Below, piece by piece: positions 49,241 to 63,437 of a stretch of DNA of 64,000 nucleotides. The notes beneath the pieces were generated by a model. That model searched no databases. It was not told the origin of the DNA and saw only the letters and a list, made by a program, of their open reading frames with translations. The first letter of the stretch is position 1; each line of letters begins with the position of its first letter. The stretch covers positions 1,674,001-1,738,000 of the forward strand of contig JAGTJL010000002.1 of assembly GCA_020746875.1 (NCBI GenBank). The letters run 5' to 3'. A program made the position numbers and the translations under genes. The DNA comes from Rhexocercosporidium sp. MPI-PUGE-AT-0058. Lineage: Eukaryota > Ascomycota > Leotiomycetes > Helotiales.

Positions 49241-50421
49241 TGTTGATGGGACGTGGGGTTATTGTGTATTAGTCTTGGATTGGACTTCAGGCTCGTTGAT
49301 AAGTTCTTGGAGAAAGCTGGGCGTACGCAAAACCAAGAGTGTACGGCCAATGAAATAGACTTTAGAGGGGGCAGGACGTTTCCTGGGCGCGTGAAATCGA
49401 AACAGTGCCTTTGAGTCCGCAATTCTTTTACTTATTGTCGCCTTATCGTTTGGAGGAGTGCTAAGCAATATGACAGACCCACAACGGTTGCGACGGCAGC
49501 TCTCGAAGACTGGACTGAATAGGATGGGACTCGACCCGGAGGAAGGGAAACAAGCTTTGCCAAGGGAAGGACGTCAAAAAGCTTGGCCAGGTCGGCTCCT
49601 CTTTATGGATGGCGGATGAGCGACTCCAGGACGGATGGACGGCGTGAGTGGAATGCGGGCGATGATAATTGACGCAGATGCGAACGAACGCCTTAAGCCC
49701 ACGGCAATTCGAATCCTGAGCTAAAGGTACTGCAAGATCCAGCTAGCCAGCCCAGCCCTGCGCTGCCCCGGCGCGCACGCAATACAATCCAAAAACTTGG
49801 AAGTTGGCTGGAAGCTGGAGGCTGGGGTCGGAGCTTTGGGGCTTGGGCGATCAGGGTTTCTCGACGTCACGATGCATGCATCTGGGGAGTGAGACTGGCC
49901 CGTGTGGTCAGGGCTGCGTTGCATACGAAGAAGAAAGACTTCAATGGATTAGATTTGCCGACATCCGTTTAAAGGCTGATATAAAATGAGCATCTATTGA
50001 TAATAGACCAGTGATGTCCTACAGTACGGGGCAACGAAGATAGATCTCTTGAGAAGTTACCGAAAAATGCACATGACTTTCACTAGACTCTATAATTGTA
50101 GAGAGTGCAGGAAAGGATTTATGTCTGTACAATCATCATAAACATTCCGGTTTCCAATATCCAGTGTCAGAGCTGCTGCCCCGTCCTGAAATCCAGTGTC
50201 CTCCAGCCATTAGTGTTATTATCCATCTGCCTTTCCAACCCGGATTGTTTCATAACAATCCCTCCAGGACGTGCCTCCAAACGTCATAATCTCATGCCCT
50301 CGTGGAAGCATGCTACCATATAATCAAACACAACGCCAAAACAATGCAGAATTTTTGCCCATGGTATCTCAGATCATCCATCATAAAAGCCGCCCATACC
50401 GCTACCAACGCTGCCGCTCCT
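49241..50421. other. Gap between the C2 gene and the ArfGAP gene
   Basis: About 1.2 kb holding the C2-gene promoter and the 3' region of the ArfGAP gene. No gene or clear motif is visible. Confidence 0.5.
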
Positions 50422-53400
50422 CTACCGCTCGGGTATTGGTGCCTTTGCAAGACGTCCTCCAGCACTGACTCGCTTCTGCAACCGTGCCTCACGATCTTTC
50501 TGTGCCCTTTCACTCGCGTTTCCAATTGGTAATGAGCCTAGTGTATCACTTCCGGAACCTCCTCGGCCACTCTTCTGCTCGATGTAGAGAGCAGCACTTC
50601 GACTCAAGGGAAATGCAGGTAGTGTGGTCGGAATCTCAGCCCCATTCTGGACCAGCATTTCAGCAATCGGGAAGGCGACTACCTTTGCGGAGGTGTCAGG
50701 TCTCGTTGGTGAAGCCATAGGAGACGGCGAGGCCGGATCAGCTGCTGCGAGCGCCAAAAACACCGAATGCGTCCCTCTTGACTTATCAAGGACATTAGGA
50801 TTTGCCTTCAAAGCCAGGGCGTAAATGACCTGCTGGATGTCATTCTTCTTGACAGCAGCGAGAAGTGTCTCATCTGCAGTGGCATATCTTGATAGAGTAG
50901 ACGAGATAGGTTCGACATAAGCCCTGTCAACGTACTTGGCAGTGATGAATCTCAGCCTCTCTTCTCGTGTAGCCTGCGGTGATGGTTTAGTTGACTGGTC
51001 CAATCTTGCTTCCCAGACCATGTTGGAAACCCGGTTGCCGACCAGGAGCAGTAGTTCAACAATATCTGTGGTGAAAGAATTGATGTCAAGAGTGAGTGAC
51101 CGAACTTTACTGATGTGAGTGCCCAGCGAACGATGAATGCCACTGCACTCGATGCACAGAATGATGGCGAGGTTGATCGATACCCACTCCGTCTTAAGAC
51201 CAGAGCCGCAGTCAGCGCACCAGCAATTTCCTTGATCCGCTTCCCTCAATACTTGGAGCAGTTTGTCGGGGCTCTCATCAAATCCACTACTACCTTGGCG
51301 GTGGTAAGCGGGTCTGGCACCAACAGTGGTTCTTCTGAAAACACCATTATTTGCAGCCGTGGAACTCTGGGAGGTGGCGTGATTGTGACCATAGTTCATG
51401 GAAGAGCTCTTCCCAGTCAAAATCGAGCCAATATCCCGTCGGATAGAATGCGACTCTGGCTGCTTTGATGGAGTATCCCGCATGTCTCTACCTTCCACTG
51501 CGCTCTGGATGGCATTGTTGATGGCCGAAATCCAGTTGTTCATATCATCCTCGGATGTGGCTTGATACACTCGCTTGTATTGAGGAGTGATGACCTCAAA
51601 GCAAAATCTCCGCTCCGCATTACGTGCCTCACGAACAGAGGCCATGCGAAGATCGATAGGCTCCATATGCAAATCCAATTTTTGCTTCCAGTTACTGTAC
51701 TCCGAGACCTTGCCAGCGTCAAGCACAATCCAGAACCTATGGTTTTGTCAGCAACATATTTTCAGATATCTAGTGGGAGCCGTACTTGTGCCAAGCTTGT
51801 TTGTTCAAGCCTCTAGGGTCAACATGACTGCCGGGTTTGCTGAGTGCCCACAAGAGCCCTTCTTTACGATGGGTACCATTGGTGTTCGAAACCAGATTAT
51901 GATCTTTCTCTTCCAAATCCCGAATACCCCGGAACTTGGAATTCGGTCCGGGACTTCCGATAGATCCCACGACAGATGAAAGGCTTCCCGGTGATCGTGA
52001 GAACTCAGTGGTCTGAGATCCGTTCAGCGCATGAGACATTGACGTTCCATTGGTTGGCACTTGTCTCAATGTAGTTGTTGTGCTATCAGACCGGCCAAGC
52101 TCCGAGTCAGAAATGTAAGCGCCGCTTGGATTGGTTGTAGAGTGTGAGGTCTGCGGTGGGATCATGACAGCAGGTACAATATCAGGTTCAACATAAGTAA
52201 CTGTACTCTTCTCGAGATTCCGTCGCTTCTCTTCTCGTTCAGTGCGTTGGTATTGGAACTCCTTGTCGGCATCTTGGACTTCGGCATTCAAAGCATCCAG
52301 CTGAGGAAGCATCTCTTCAACCTTCTTTGCAGTAACAAGGTAGCTTGTAGTCTGAGCTGCAGCATACTTCGTCAAATGAGATAAAACTTCCTGCTCCTTG
52401 CGGCCACCGTGGAGGTCCTGCATAAAGGACGAGTAGTCAAATCGTTTCAACTCAAAGTTCCGGCGTTTGGTCTGGTACTTCGTATCGCTGTCTGCTCTCT
52501 TCTTCTGTTTCAAGGAGTCCTGTCGTTGGCCAAGATATCGAGATACGTAGGCGTAATAGTCCTTACTCTCCTCTTCGAAGTCTCTCTTCTTGGATTCCGC
52601 CTGCTTGATATCGATGTTGTACAGCTTGGTCAGAGGATCGATAATGATTCTCTGCAGATTGATGGTATTCTGCTTCTCATACCCCAAAATCTCCCGGGCA
52701 ATCTTGTCGAAGTAATGCTCCAATGCTGGCTGGACGGCATTTGCGTTCGATGAAGAGGCTTCCCTCAGAGCTTCCATAAAGCCTGCAATCGCATCGTTGC
52801 ATTCTATTTGCGCCATATGAGCAGCCTCTGCCTTCTTTAAGACCTTCTTCATGCGCTGTCTCATGCTACCAGTCTTTTGCTCAAGAGCTTTCATGGTAGC
52901 TCTGAAGAGTGGGCCGTCTTCGGTTGCGCTCATGTCCTCTCCAGGGCGCTGGCAAGAGACATCGACCTTGATCGAATCCTTCTGTGGCATCAAAATATTT
53001 CCCGCAGAGCTTTCGTACGGAGGGAGGTTAGGGGAGATAGGCTCATCGAAATCGCGGGCATCGGTTCCACTAACCCGAGAGTCCATGGACTGTGAAGAAG
53101 GAAGTCGTAGTTTTGGTGGAGGTACGAGATTAAAGATGGGTGAAGGAGAGTTGGGCTGGCTCAGGAAGCCTTGATTGTCTAAATCTACGTCAGTATATAT
53201 ACTGATCAGCGACAAAATTGAGACATACTTGAGACCCAGAAGGAGAAGCTTGCAAGAGTAACCAGGCGATGTGCTCGGGGATCGTACTCAACGAACTTTT
53301 AAAGTATTAGCATAGGGACTCGGTGTTTCCAAGGTCGCGTAGACGTACGCTGCAGCTGTTTCTCCAACCTCCATTCTTTTCCTCTGGCTTTGGTGGACGG

Positions 53401-54184
53401 TAGCGCCAAGACCATTCGAAAGACACAGACTGACTTCCACCGGTTGAATAGTCCCCCACTAACTGCACATTCGCATTCTTATGTAAGTTCGGATCGGCGT
53501 GGAACTCTCGTGTCACCAAATTTTCTACCTCCTTACTTGTCGAGGCGGATACGTAGGTGAGGCCGGTGATCACTGTAGACAGTGGGTCAGCAATGGCTTC
53601 AAAGAATCTTGCTACTTTCTAGAAGGGAAGTCAAGACTTCTGATCCCAGATCCCAGATCATGGAGGATTTCAGGGTGGGAGAGTACCTGTATCCACAAGG
53701 CTGCCAGTCTCTTGTGTGCCACCATTTGCCGCAGCTATGACCTGCTGGGTCTGTCGAACAACGAATGTGAACTTGAACGTAAGCTCGTCATCGTTGTTAA
53801 GCTTGAGTATGAAGTTCGGGGACGGACTGGCAGACGTTTCGGGGTCCTGGGCGCAAGCAAACAAGTCAGTGTGTGCCTGATTGTAGAGTTGCACGGCACA
53901 AGCAGGACGTCCTTATCATACCTGGACAAACTCCACGACACTGTTGTCTCCAAGATCTCGCGATGCAGACACCTTTGTTGCTGGGTATGCATTTGGTATT
54001 ATATTGAGGATTGTTCGACGTCGAGAGTTGGTAACAGACAGGGACGAGATTGACACTATGCGCATTCATTAACACAGGTCTTCCAAGTCTTCCTCCTTCT
54101 TTTCTTCCGAGCATACTCACATCGAGTCTGATCCCTAAGGTGGAGCGCAGCGCCCTCGTCAGGCCTGCTACTGACATTCCCCAT
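50422..54184 (-). CDS. BAR-PH-ArfGAP protein (ACAP/Csx2-like)
   Basis: Seven exons (54184-54121, 54055-53922, 53846-53687, 53572-53349, 53295-53229, about 53184-51786, 51736-50422) give about 1,120 residues. It starts MGNVSSRPDEGAALHLRDQTR; G2 could be myristoylated. The first 200 residues form a conserved fungal domain. A BAR-type coiled coil follows (FRATMKALEQKTGSMRQRMKKVLKKAE...QDADKEFQYQRTEREEKRRNLE). The PH domain is at HKFWIVLDAGKVSEYSNWKQ...VYQATSEDDMNNWISAINNAI. The ArfGAP zinc finger is CWCADCGSGLKTEWVSINL...CIECSGIHRSLGTHISKV, with the CX2CX16CX2C cysteines and the arginine finger in GIHRSLG. A degenerate ankyrin region ends the protein. It should stimulate GTP hydrolysis by Arf at curved membranes. 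The last acceptor is 53184 or 53178; both keep frame. Confidence 0.92.
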
Positions 54185-55895
54185 CTTGGTGGGGTAAACC
54201 GCTCGAGACTGAAGCTGCCTCTCGCTCTGACAATGCGGTCGGGCGCAGTTGAAGAGATGATCTATGGCATCTAGGTGAATGCTGGAATGATGCTTATCAG
54301 AGAACAAATGCGGGTTGGTGATGGGCGGTACTGCAGGTGTAAAGGGAGGACTTCGAAGGTTTTGGAAGAGGGATGCCTGTTGAGTTCAAAGCTCGCTTCG
54401 CGTCGCGGTTTAGGTCCAAGAGAGGTATGTTAGATTAGCTTTATGAAAGGACTCGACGGACTCACCTTTTACGTTTCAGGCGTGGGAACGGGCGGCGGCT
54501 AGAATTGACAGCAGCAAGAGGTTTCAAAAGCGGGGGTTAAATGCGATTTTGGATTTTGGAAGGCGTTTGACAGGTGGATACATGCACGGCCGGCCCAGAT
54601 AGATCACCTAGGGATGGGTGAGTCTAATGCAGGAGATATATGAAGCGCGAGACCATTCAGAGACCTCGTGCTCTAGCATGTTGATATTCACCTTCCTGCT
54701 GACGTACACTTCGCCCTCCTCCACCTGTTCCCGTACATTGTGACTATTCTTGTTGGGCGTGGCCACTGTTGCCCCGAGTCGCTTAGCCTCTTGGGAGATT
54801 AGTCACTTGGATAACTTAGAATAGCTAAGGTAGCTCAGGTAGTCATTCGTAGGTACTTGGTATGTCGAATCATTATCATGCTGCTCCTTTGACCACCAAA
54901 ACCTACCCGGTCATTCGGATATAGAACTTCTTGTCTCCTAGTATTAAGGCATATTCCTAGCTCTTGAAATGGACAGCTCGGTACAGCTAGGTAGATACCA
55001 CTTTTTCTTTCGTTTATCCTACAAACTACATTCAAACCTTTACATCCTAAAGAGATAACTCCCTTTGATTTTAAACAAATCTGCTAATTAACCGTCCCGT
55101 TTCGATCTCTCACAGATCACACGAGACAATTTAGACAACCATCGGATCATATGCCAGGGCAAATCGAGGTGATTGACATCGATCATCGATCATGAGGCTG
55201 GAGATCCCGAGAAACTCGGTGATAGTTTTTCAATTGTGCACGTTGCAGTCATTTACACATGACACGATGCTGCATCATGCCGTGGCCCTGCAAGTCAAAT
55301 TGTAAAGGTGACAGCTTTTATCCCAATTATCGATGGTTACCTAACCTGCCTAATTCACGGTAACACTTCGTATGATGAGACGAAAGGGAGCTCTGTGAAA
55401 TGTAGAGCTCAGATTACGGTGCACTGGTTCAGCTATGGTTGAATTTCACGTTGGGGTGTGCAGCACTAGCAGAGGGTAATCGATAGAAACGACGACAGCA
55501 CGAACGTCAGCGTGTGCACAATTCACCATAATAATCGGGCAGTGAAACAATTGAATTAGAAAATCAAAGATATTCTTATCTATCTATCTTCCTCGGTACT
55601 GTAGACAGCCTCTCTCGTGGGTACCACTAATTTGTTCATCCTCTCGATGCCATATTTTGCTGAGCAGAATGTTGGCTCCATCTGAGGGAAATCTCGGTCG
55701 CTCTGCTGCTGAACAATGTCAAGTTGTCAACAGTAACGTGGGCCGCATTAATCCTCCTCCACTCCTCTATTCTCTTCTTCAGCTCTTCAGCGTCCTTCTG
55801 TTTCTCTTAATGGCTATTTAGTCTTCCGTCGTTCGCTTCTAAACTAATATAACATGCACACGGCTTCCCTATTATACTATCTCTCTTTGACCTCT
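54185..55895. other. Gap between the ArfGAP gene and the thioesterase-like gene
   Basis: About 1.7 kb holding the ArfGAP promoter and the 3' end of the next gene. Only short unsupported open frames. No tRNA was recognised. Confidence 0.5.
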
Positions 55896-57182
55896 CTATA
55901 TCTTACTCCCACTAGTGACCCTCTTCGCAAGATTTCTTTCAGAACCAACCGCCAAAGCTATATGATGGCTCAAAGCGACAATAGCATTCTCCTCGTCTAA
56001 CACCACAATCTCCAAATCCATCCTCCCATTCTTAACTACCTTCGCCGTCGTCCTCGTGAGCAGCCATTCGACGCCATCCACGGGTAACTTCTTCTTAACG
56101 TCCAGGTTCAGTAACACAGTTGGATACCAGAACTTTCTTGCCTCGCTCTCACCGCCGTCTCCCACACCGGCGGCTATCTTCTCCGCAGCCTCGAGTTGCA
56201 GATGGCTCTCCACCGGCATTCGGAACATATCCACCACGTACCCTATAGATTCATTCGTCCACTTCTCCCCACTAGCAAGTCGCATGTACTGATCAGACCA
56301 GCTCCAATTCTTCTGTCCATTACGCGGGAGGCAGAACTGTGTTTTCTTCGTCGCTTTGCGGAATTCCGAATGCGGCATATGGCCTACCTTTACCCAGTTC
56401 TCATCTTCATCGACCTCCAATTTCTTCAAGTCCACAGGGAGAGGGGCGGGAACGAGCGCGAAAGATGTGTCGAATGAGACGCCGGATTCGGTATCGATGT
56501 TGCTCTGGGTGAGGGAGCCGACTACTTCTTCTCGTCCGTCTTGGGTGAGGGTTATATGGACGACGGAGGTTTGACGGCCGAGTTTGGTGTCTTTTACTGT
56601 GAAAGTGGCGCGGCCTCCTTGGGTTCGCCGTAGGAAGTCGAGGTGCAGTCCGATTGTGTGAGGCTGGCCAAGGTTTTAGTATATATACGTCTCAGTACCT
56701 CGGGGTCAGGGTAATGTGTAGAACCCTAGATCAGAGGTAGTGGAGGGTTTGAGGCGGAAAAAGCACATACCTGATTTTGGGCGGAGAGTGTCGTTTTGAA
56801 GTGCTTAGATGCTACTTGGAGGAAGACTGATGTCACGTAGCCTCCATGAGGTACTTGGAGCTGTTAGCTATTGCTCATGGTGAGAAATTAAGACAGAATC
56901 GCTCGGTCAATATGGCAAGAGCACTCGTAGTGGGGGAACCAGTGATGTCAAAAGAACACGGCAGGAGGTGTACAGTGAGGATATACCGTTGCACTTAGAA
57001 GTAATGAACAGAACAAAAGCCACATGAAAACCAAATGACATGTACCAAAAAAAAAAAGAAGAATGGATCGTACCTGAGCCTATACACCAATCGTCTGGGA
57101 AGTTTGCCTCGTACACATGTGACGAGAGAGCTTTCACGGCTGTAGCATCCGCAAAGGACACTTCCTGGCTAGATGTTGTCAT
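55896..57182 (-). CDS. Acyl-CoA thioesterase-like (hot-dog fold) protein
   Basis: Three exons (57182-57074, 56853-56771, 56663-55896) give 319 residues. The N-terminal half reads DDWCIGSVPHGGYVTSVFLQVASKHF and PHTIGLHLDFLRRTQGGRATFTVKDTKLGRQTSVVHITLTQDGRE. This is the usual first hot-dog repeat, with the PHGGY turn and the (H/D)xxLDFLR strand. The second repeat ends DLEIVVLDEENAIVALSHHIALAV. Double hot-dog proteins of this length hydrolyse acyl-CoA or similar thioesters, but many are uncharacterised. No peroxisomal C-terminal tripeptide is present (it ends GSKI). Confidence 0.82.
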
Positions 57183-58132
57183 TGTAATAAGCGACTACTG
57201 AAATTCTCCTTATTGTAGAAGAAGGGAAGAGAAGAGGAGGGGAGAAGAATTTTGTTCGATTCCCTCTTCTTGTTTCCCAAGAGCCCATAGCTAGCCAAGG
57301 CCGAGACATCTGGAGGGCGTTTGATCATTTGCCGAGGCCGAGGCTTCGCACCCTCAACTTTGACACAAACACGTTCTTCTTATCGATAGTGGCATGCCAT
57401 CATTCCAAACCACGGGCGAGCGCACAGCGAGGCTACTGAAAGGTGTTTCGAGCGGTCCGATAGGTGGGCTGAAAAATACTGCGTAGACATAATAACTACC
57501 AAAGATAGATCCAATAGCTATTAATAATAAATGGAATTAACCTGATATAAAAAGATGTACGATTCTAAAAAGCTATAAAACAATTCAGTGATATGCTTGA
57601 AAGATGCCCTGGGACCTCTTAATACTTGCGATGTACCTCTCGCAAATACTTTTCAGAGTCCCCAAGAAAGTAAAACAGGGGTTAGCCGATTATAACAAAT
57701 AGAAGAGAAATAGCTTCACATCAGCGAGGAAGTACAAAAGTTTTAGGTACGCTCAGTGACATTCTTCTCAATTATTGCCCACCAAACTATGCCGACAGGT
57801 CAAACCAGCGCAACGCAAAAGCTCCATGGGAGCAAGACAAGAGCACGCGTTCTAAGAATCGCAGTCTATGATGAAAGGAAAGGCCCTCATTCTTCCATTA
57901 ATCCCCGTGCAAGCCCACCTCCCCAATCATGCCATGCCTATTTGCCATCGAGTAGTACCGCGGTAACCTGGTGGAGATAGATGTCCATCCTGTAGTCTGT
58001 AGGTGCCGCGTACTTGTGTGTCCGAGGTGGCTCTGGTTGTTTCTGAGGCCGATGTGAGGCTCTGTGCGTGTTGCCGGCGGGGGTATATCTGGAAAGAGGT
58101 ACTTGATGCAATACTGCAAACTTTGGACCACT
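57183..58132. other. Gap between the thioesterase-like gene and eIF3j
   Basis: About 950 bp with no gene visible. The stretch 57480-57700 is rather A+T-rich. Confidence 0.5.
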
Positions 58133-59192
58133 TCACATAAAATCATCACTGCCAAATGTTAGCAAAGCTCTATTAAATCCGCATCTGATGCACTTACTCT
58201 CCAAAGTCGTCGTCATAAGCTTGCGTATCAGCAACGGCAGAGACGTTTCTGCTAGCAACCAATGCAACCTTGGTCTTCTGAGCCTTGCTCTTCTTGCCAC
58301 CCTTCTCAGCATTCTTCTCCTCCTTCATCTTCTCGTTGCCCAAAGCAGTCAGGGTGCTAGCAATCTTCTTGATCTGATCACTAGGGAGATCCTTAGCGAG
58401 CTGCTTGGTGAACTCTTGGAGGAAGATGACATATTGTGCCTTCTTGTTGTTGTTGGAGATGACGGGAACGAGGGTGTCGCGAAGTTTCTCGAATTGTAAC
58501 TTTGTCTTAGGATCGAAGAGTGGGAGAGCGGTCAAGTCGACGGTCGAGTTAGGGTCCTTGGAGTTGATCACGACAGCATTTGCGGCGGTGGTGGCCTTGC
58601 GTGAGTTGCTGATACCGATGTTACCGAACAGATCCTCAGCGTGCTTCAGATCCGATTCCTGTTCAGTTCGTCGAAGTCGCTCGCGTCGCGCAGATTCATC
58701 TTCCTCGCTGCTCTCCTCATCACTCTCCTCAGCAAGTCTTCGTGCCTTCTCAGCCTGCTTCTCTGCGATACGTTGTGCCTTGCTCTTCTTGTTCGCGGCA
58801 GCCTCAGCGTCAGCTTTGGCCTTTCGCTCAGCAGCAACCTTTGCCTTCTCGCGCTCGACCTCCGAGTCCTCCGCAGCATCCCAGCTATCTAGCACATCGC
58901 TATCATCTTCTTCATCATCGAACTTTCTTCGTGTAGACACGGCGGCTTGAGGTGGCGAGGAGGGAGGGGTTGAACTGTCCTCTTCTTCTTCTGGTCGGTT
59001 GAATAGCAGTCAGCCAGGTGTGCCGTTAAACATCATCACTGTGCATAGTTTCCTACAAGGTCGATCTCGAGATCGCACCAAGCTGGTTCTATCACGAAAT
59101 GAATCGTGAATCGTGTCGTTGTAGAAACAGGTGTGGCAGGCGCAACATGACGCGTGAAAGGAGAATGATCACTTACCCCACTTGTCAGGCAT
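58133..59192 (-). CDS. HCR1: Translation initiation factor eIF3 subunit j
   Basis: Three exons (59192-59177, 58990-58198, 58148-58133) give 274 residues. The first and last coding exons are only 16 nt each. The protein starts MPDKWEEEEDSS, runs through a charged coiled coil (AERKAKADAEAAANKKSKAQRIAEKQAEKARR), and has LFGNIGISN and TALPLFDPKTKLQFEKLRDTLVPVISNNNKKAQYVIFLQEFTKQLAKDLPSDQIKKIASTLTALGNEKMK. The spliced end is DDDFGDDDFM, the acidic, Phe-containing tail typical of eIF3j/Hcr1. Without the last intron the frame would stop at FGE. The protein binds the 40S subunit near the decoding centre and aids recycling and pre-40S maturation. Confidence 0.93.
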
Positions 59193-59833
59193 TCTGGCGA
59201 TTGTTTGAAGTTAAATAATTGATTTAAGGTGCTTGCAGATAGACGAAGATTAGAATAATATCTTGCGATTCGTTTTCGAGTCGGTTTTGAGTGAGAAATC
59301 GTGGGTGGGAAGGAGAATGAATTGCGATGCCGGGAATATTGTGGGAAGGGAGGGCTTGGGCAAGGAAATGGGTTGCGGCCTTACTCTAGACTGTCGCTAG
59401 TCACCTCAGCCCAGCCGGGTTCAGGTCGTGAGATGGTTTCACGTGCACGCACAATTTAGACTGGACGCCTTGATGATTTCTTTTGTTGGTTGGCAAACAA
59501 TAACACGGTTCCGGTTCTGGGTCCGTGGAATTAGTTTCAGAGTCAGTTCATAGTAAATCCTCGTATAGCGGTTCTGCTTTCTCAGTCGTGGTTGATTTCC
59601 TCGTACCTTAAAATGCCACCAATGTCACCAATCGCACTCGGTGCTCTGAGATCATTGTGAGAAAAAGCAAATCTCGGAGCAATAACTTGCCTCTCCTCAC
59701 CCCTTCGGGCTTGATCCTGAAGAATGGCAGACAAAGCACAACTTTTCATTCATTTATCATAAAGCCATTTCCCACCCACTGCGCAAGTCATATCCCATCC
59801 TGGTCCCTGTCTTACCCAGCTTCCCTTGAGCAT

Positions 59834-61513
<1,680 letters not shown>

Positions 61514-63231
61514 CTTATTTTGTATGTGAGGTGTTTCTCTATTCTGCAGAATCCAGATTGTCAGTTGATCGGCAAACAAAGTCAGAGGGCGAAGAAGAAA
61601 TATGATAGGAGGGGTAGGAGGTGGGGTGAGTGAGTGAGGGATAAGATATGCGTACAGCCACACGCAGTCGGAGATGGGCATGCACCTTTATCGAGGGCAG
61701 ATACACGCTGGAGTATGTGACAAGTCTCAATTGGATGGAGAGAGCGGGAAAAGCTGTACAGTACTGACCTTTGTGATTGTGGCTTGAAGAAAAGAAGAAG
61801 CAGAAGTTGTGAGGAGGGAGGGGCTTTTTCAGTTGGGAGAAGCTGTTTGGATTTGGTGGGGGGCTGATCCTTGTCTGGAGGGGACACCAGGGACCTCAGG
61901 TCAATCGCGCCGATGGCCAGCAGGGTTTTGGAATTCGCCCGTAGTCAGTGCAGAACCAACCACTCATTCCTGCAGCCTCGCAGACGATTTTCGAAAACCA
62001 CATGTCATGTCATGTTCAAGCCTGTCATTATGTCTAGTAATACTTTTTTCAATGTCCATGCCGTGCACTTCTTGCCCTGGTCAAGGACGAGTTCATCCTC
62101 TAGACTTTGAAGGCCGGAGGGGTATCCTGAGCAGAGTTCATCTGCTTCTTGACGATTCAGAATTCGCCCTCATCTCACAGCCATCGGACAGCGCCGTCTC
62201 TTCCTGTATGGCATTCTCAGACACCGCAGAGTTTGCACTTGTACATTATTACTAGCCACAATGTCCGGCACTCCCGTCTGCGTCCCCATTGGAAGTACAA
62301 CACCACCCCGCTGTCGAATCACGAGCTGCCTGTCCCTCTCGAAACCATCCTCGAAACCCAATATGGAGACTGTGTCTACGAATACCAGACAGAGAAGTCA
62401 CTTGGCTGAAGGACATCAAGCTTTCAATGCCACACGATGTCTTGTCCTCGAGTGTGAGGATAGCTCCTGGAAATTGCTAGGCAAACTAGTCATCGACCCA
62501 GCGTGGGACCTTGATAGGTGTTTACGAGCTTTCGTCTTTGATCCAGGACATGGTGTGATTGACTGTCAAGAAGGTGACCCTATACTTGATTGATAACCTA
62601 AACTCCACTTATTACTGCTTTGCAGCTTCATCTTTCCTACATATCACGCTTTGGAGTTTCCTTCTGCAGCCTTACCCGGCCAAACAGGCCCTCGTCGCCA
62701 AGATATCGACTTGGAACCGGAAACATTGAGGTTATATATAGTCTGAGCTGTACTTTGACCCAAATCCAAGCTTGCCTTCTTCAAGATGACAATAGGAGAT
62801 TGTCAAATCATGTAAGTAGACAGGATATGTGGTACTGTGCCTGCCCGCAGACCCATATCATTACTCGGTGAACAAAGCCTTGGACTCCGCAAAACACAAC
62901 TGTACCGGCAACTGAATGCCTGAGAAGCTCCAAAACTTCCAGCCTTCTTCGACCTACTATCTATCCTTGGATCTGAGATTGCATGTACAGTACATCTGGT
63001 ATCGCCTTTCGTGCTGATGTCCTCCACGAATGTGAGAGTGTTGACCTCCGTTGCAAGCAATGCTGGAACAGTCCATGTCCTCAACGTCCAGAAAAAGTCA
63101 CAAAGTTCCTTTCAAGTCGTGAAACTTAGAAGCAAAGCGAGGGTTCTAGGCTACTTCGAACGAATTCTCGTTCTCTAATGCTACTTTGCTTCCGCTTCTC
63201 GAGGTCTTGAGGAGCCCATTGTTTAAATCTA
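61514..63231. other. Gap between enolase and RPT4
   Basis: About 1.7 kb holding the enolase promoter and upstream sequence of RPT4. Open frames at 61809-62255 and 62261-62593 (plus) have no recognisable domain and start without context. I do not call them genes. Confidence 0.5.
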
Positions 63232-63243
63232 TATCACGTGATA
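63232..63243. promoter_or_regulatory. Palindromic E-box TATCACGTGATA upstream of RPT4
   Basis: A perfect 12-bp palindrome around CACGTG, about 195 bp before the RPT4 start codon. It is a likely site for a bHLH factor of the Cbf1 type. Its function is inferred from the motif only. Confidence 0.5.
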
Positions 63244-63437
63244 ATACAGGGGCCATTTTCTATGGTCATTGTTAGGCAGGTGTGCTTCGCGTTTCCCGGA
63301 GAGCTGTAGACCATCGCCATCAACACAATTCCAAACCCTAGCAACTTTGTTCACCAACCTTTTTCCACCCCGCGAATCTTTCGACGTCCTTCTCCTCTAA
63401 CCCATCCTCCTTCCTACAACAACTCCCATAATTCAAC

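Noticed and set aside
58405..58950. 181-codon open frame on the plus strand, Ser/Ala-rich
   Set aside because: Antisense to eIF3j; low-complexity mirror of its charged coiled coil.
61809..62593. Plus-strand open frames of 148 and 110 codons between enolase and RPT4
   Set aside because: No domain, no convincing start context and no splice partners. Part overlaps the likely enolase promoter.
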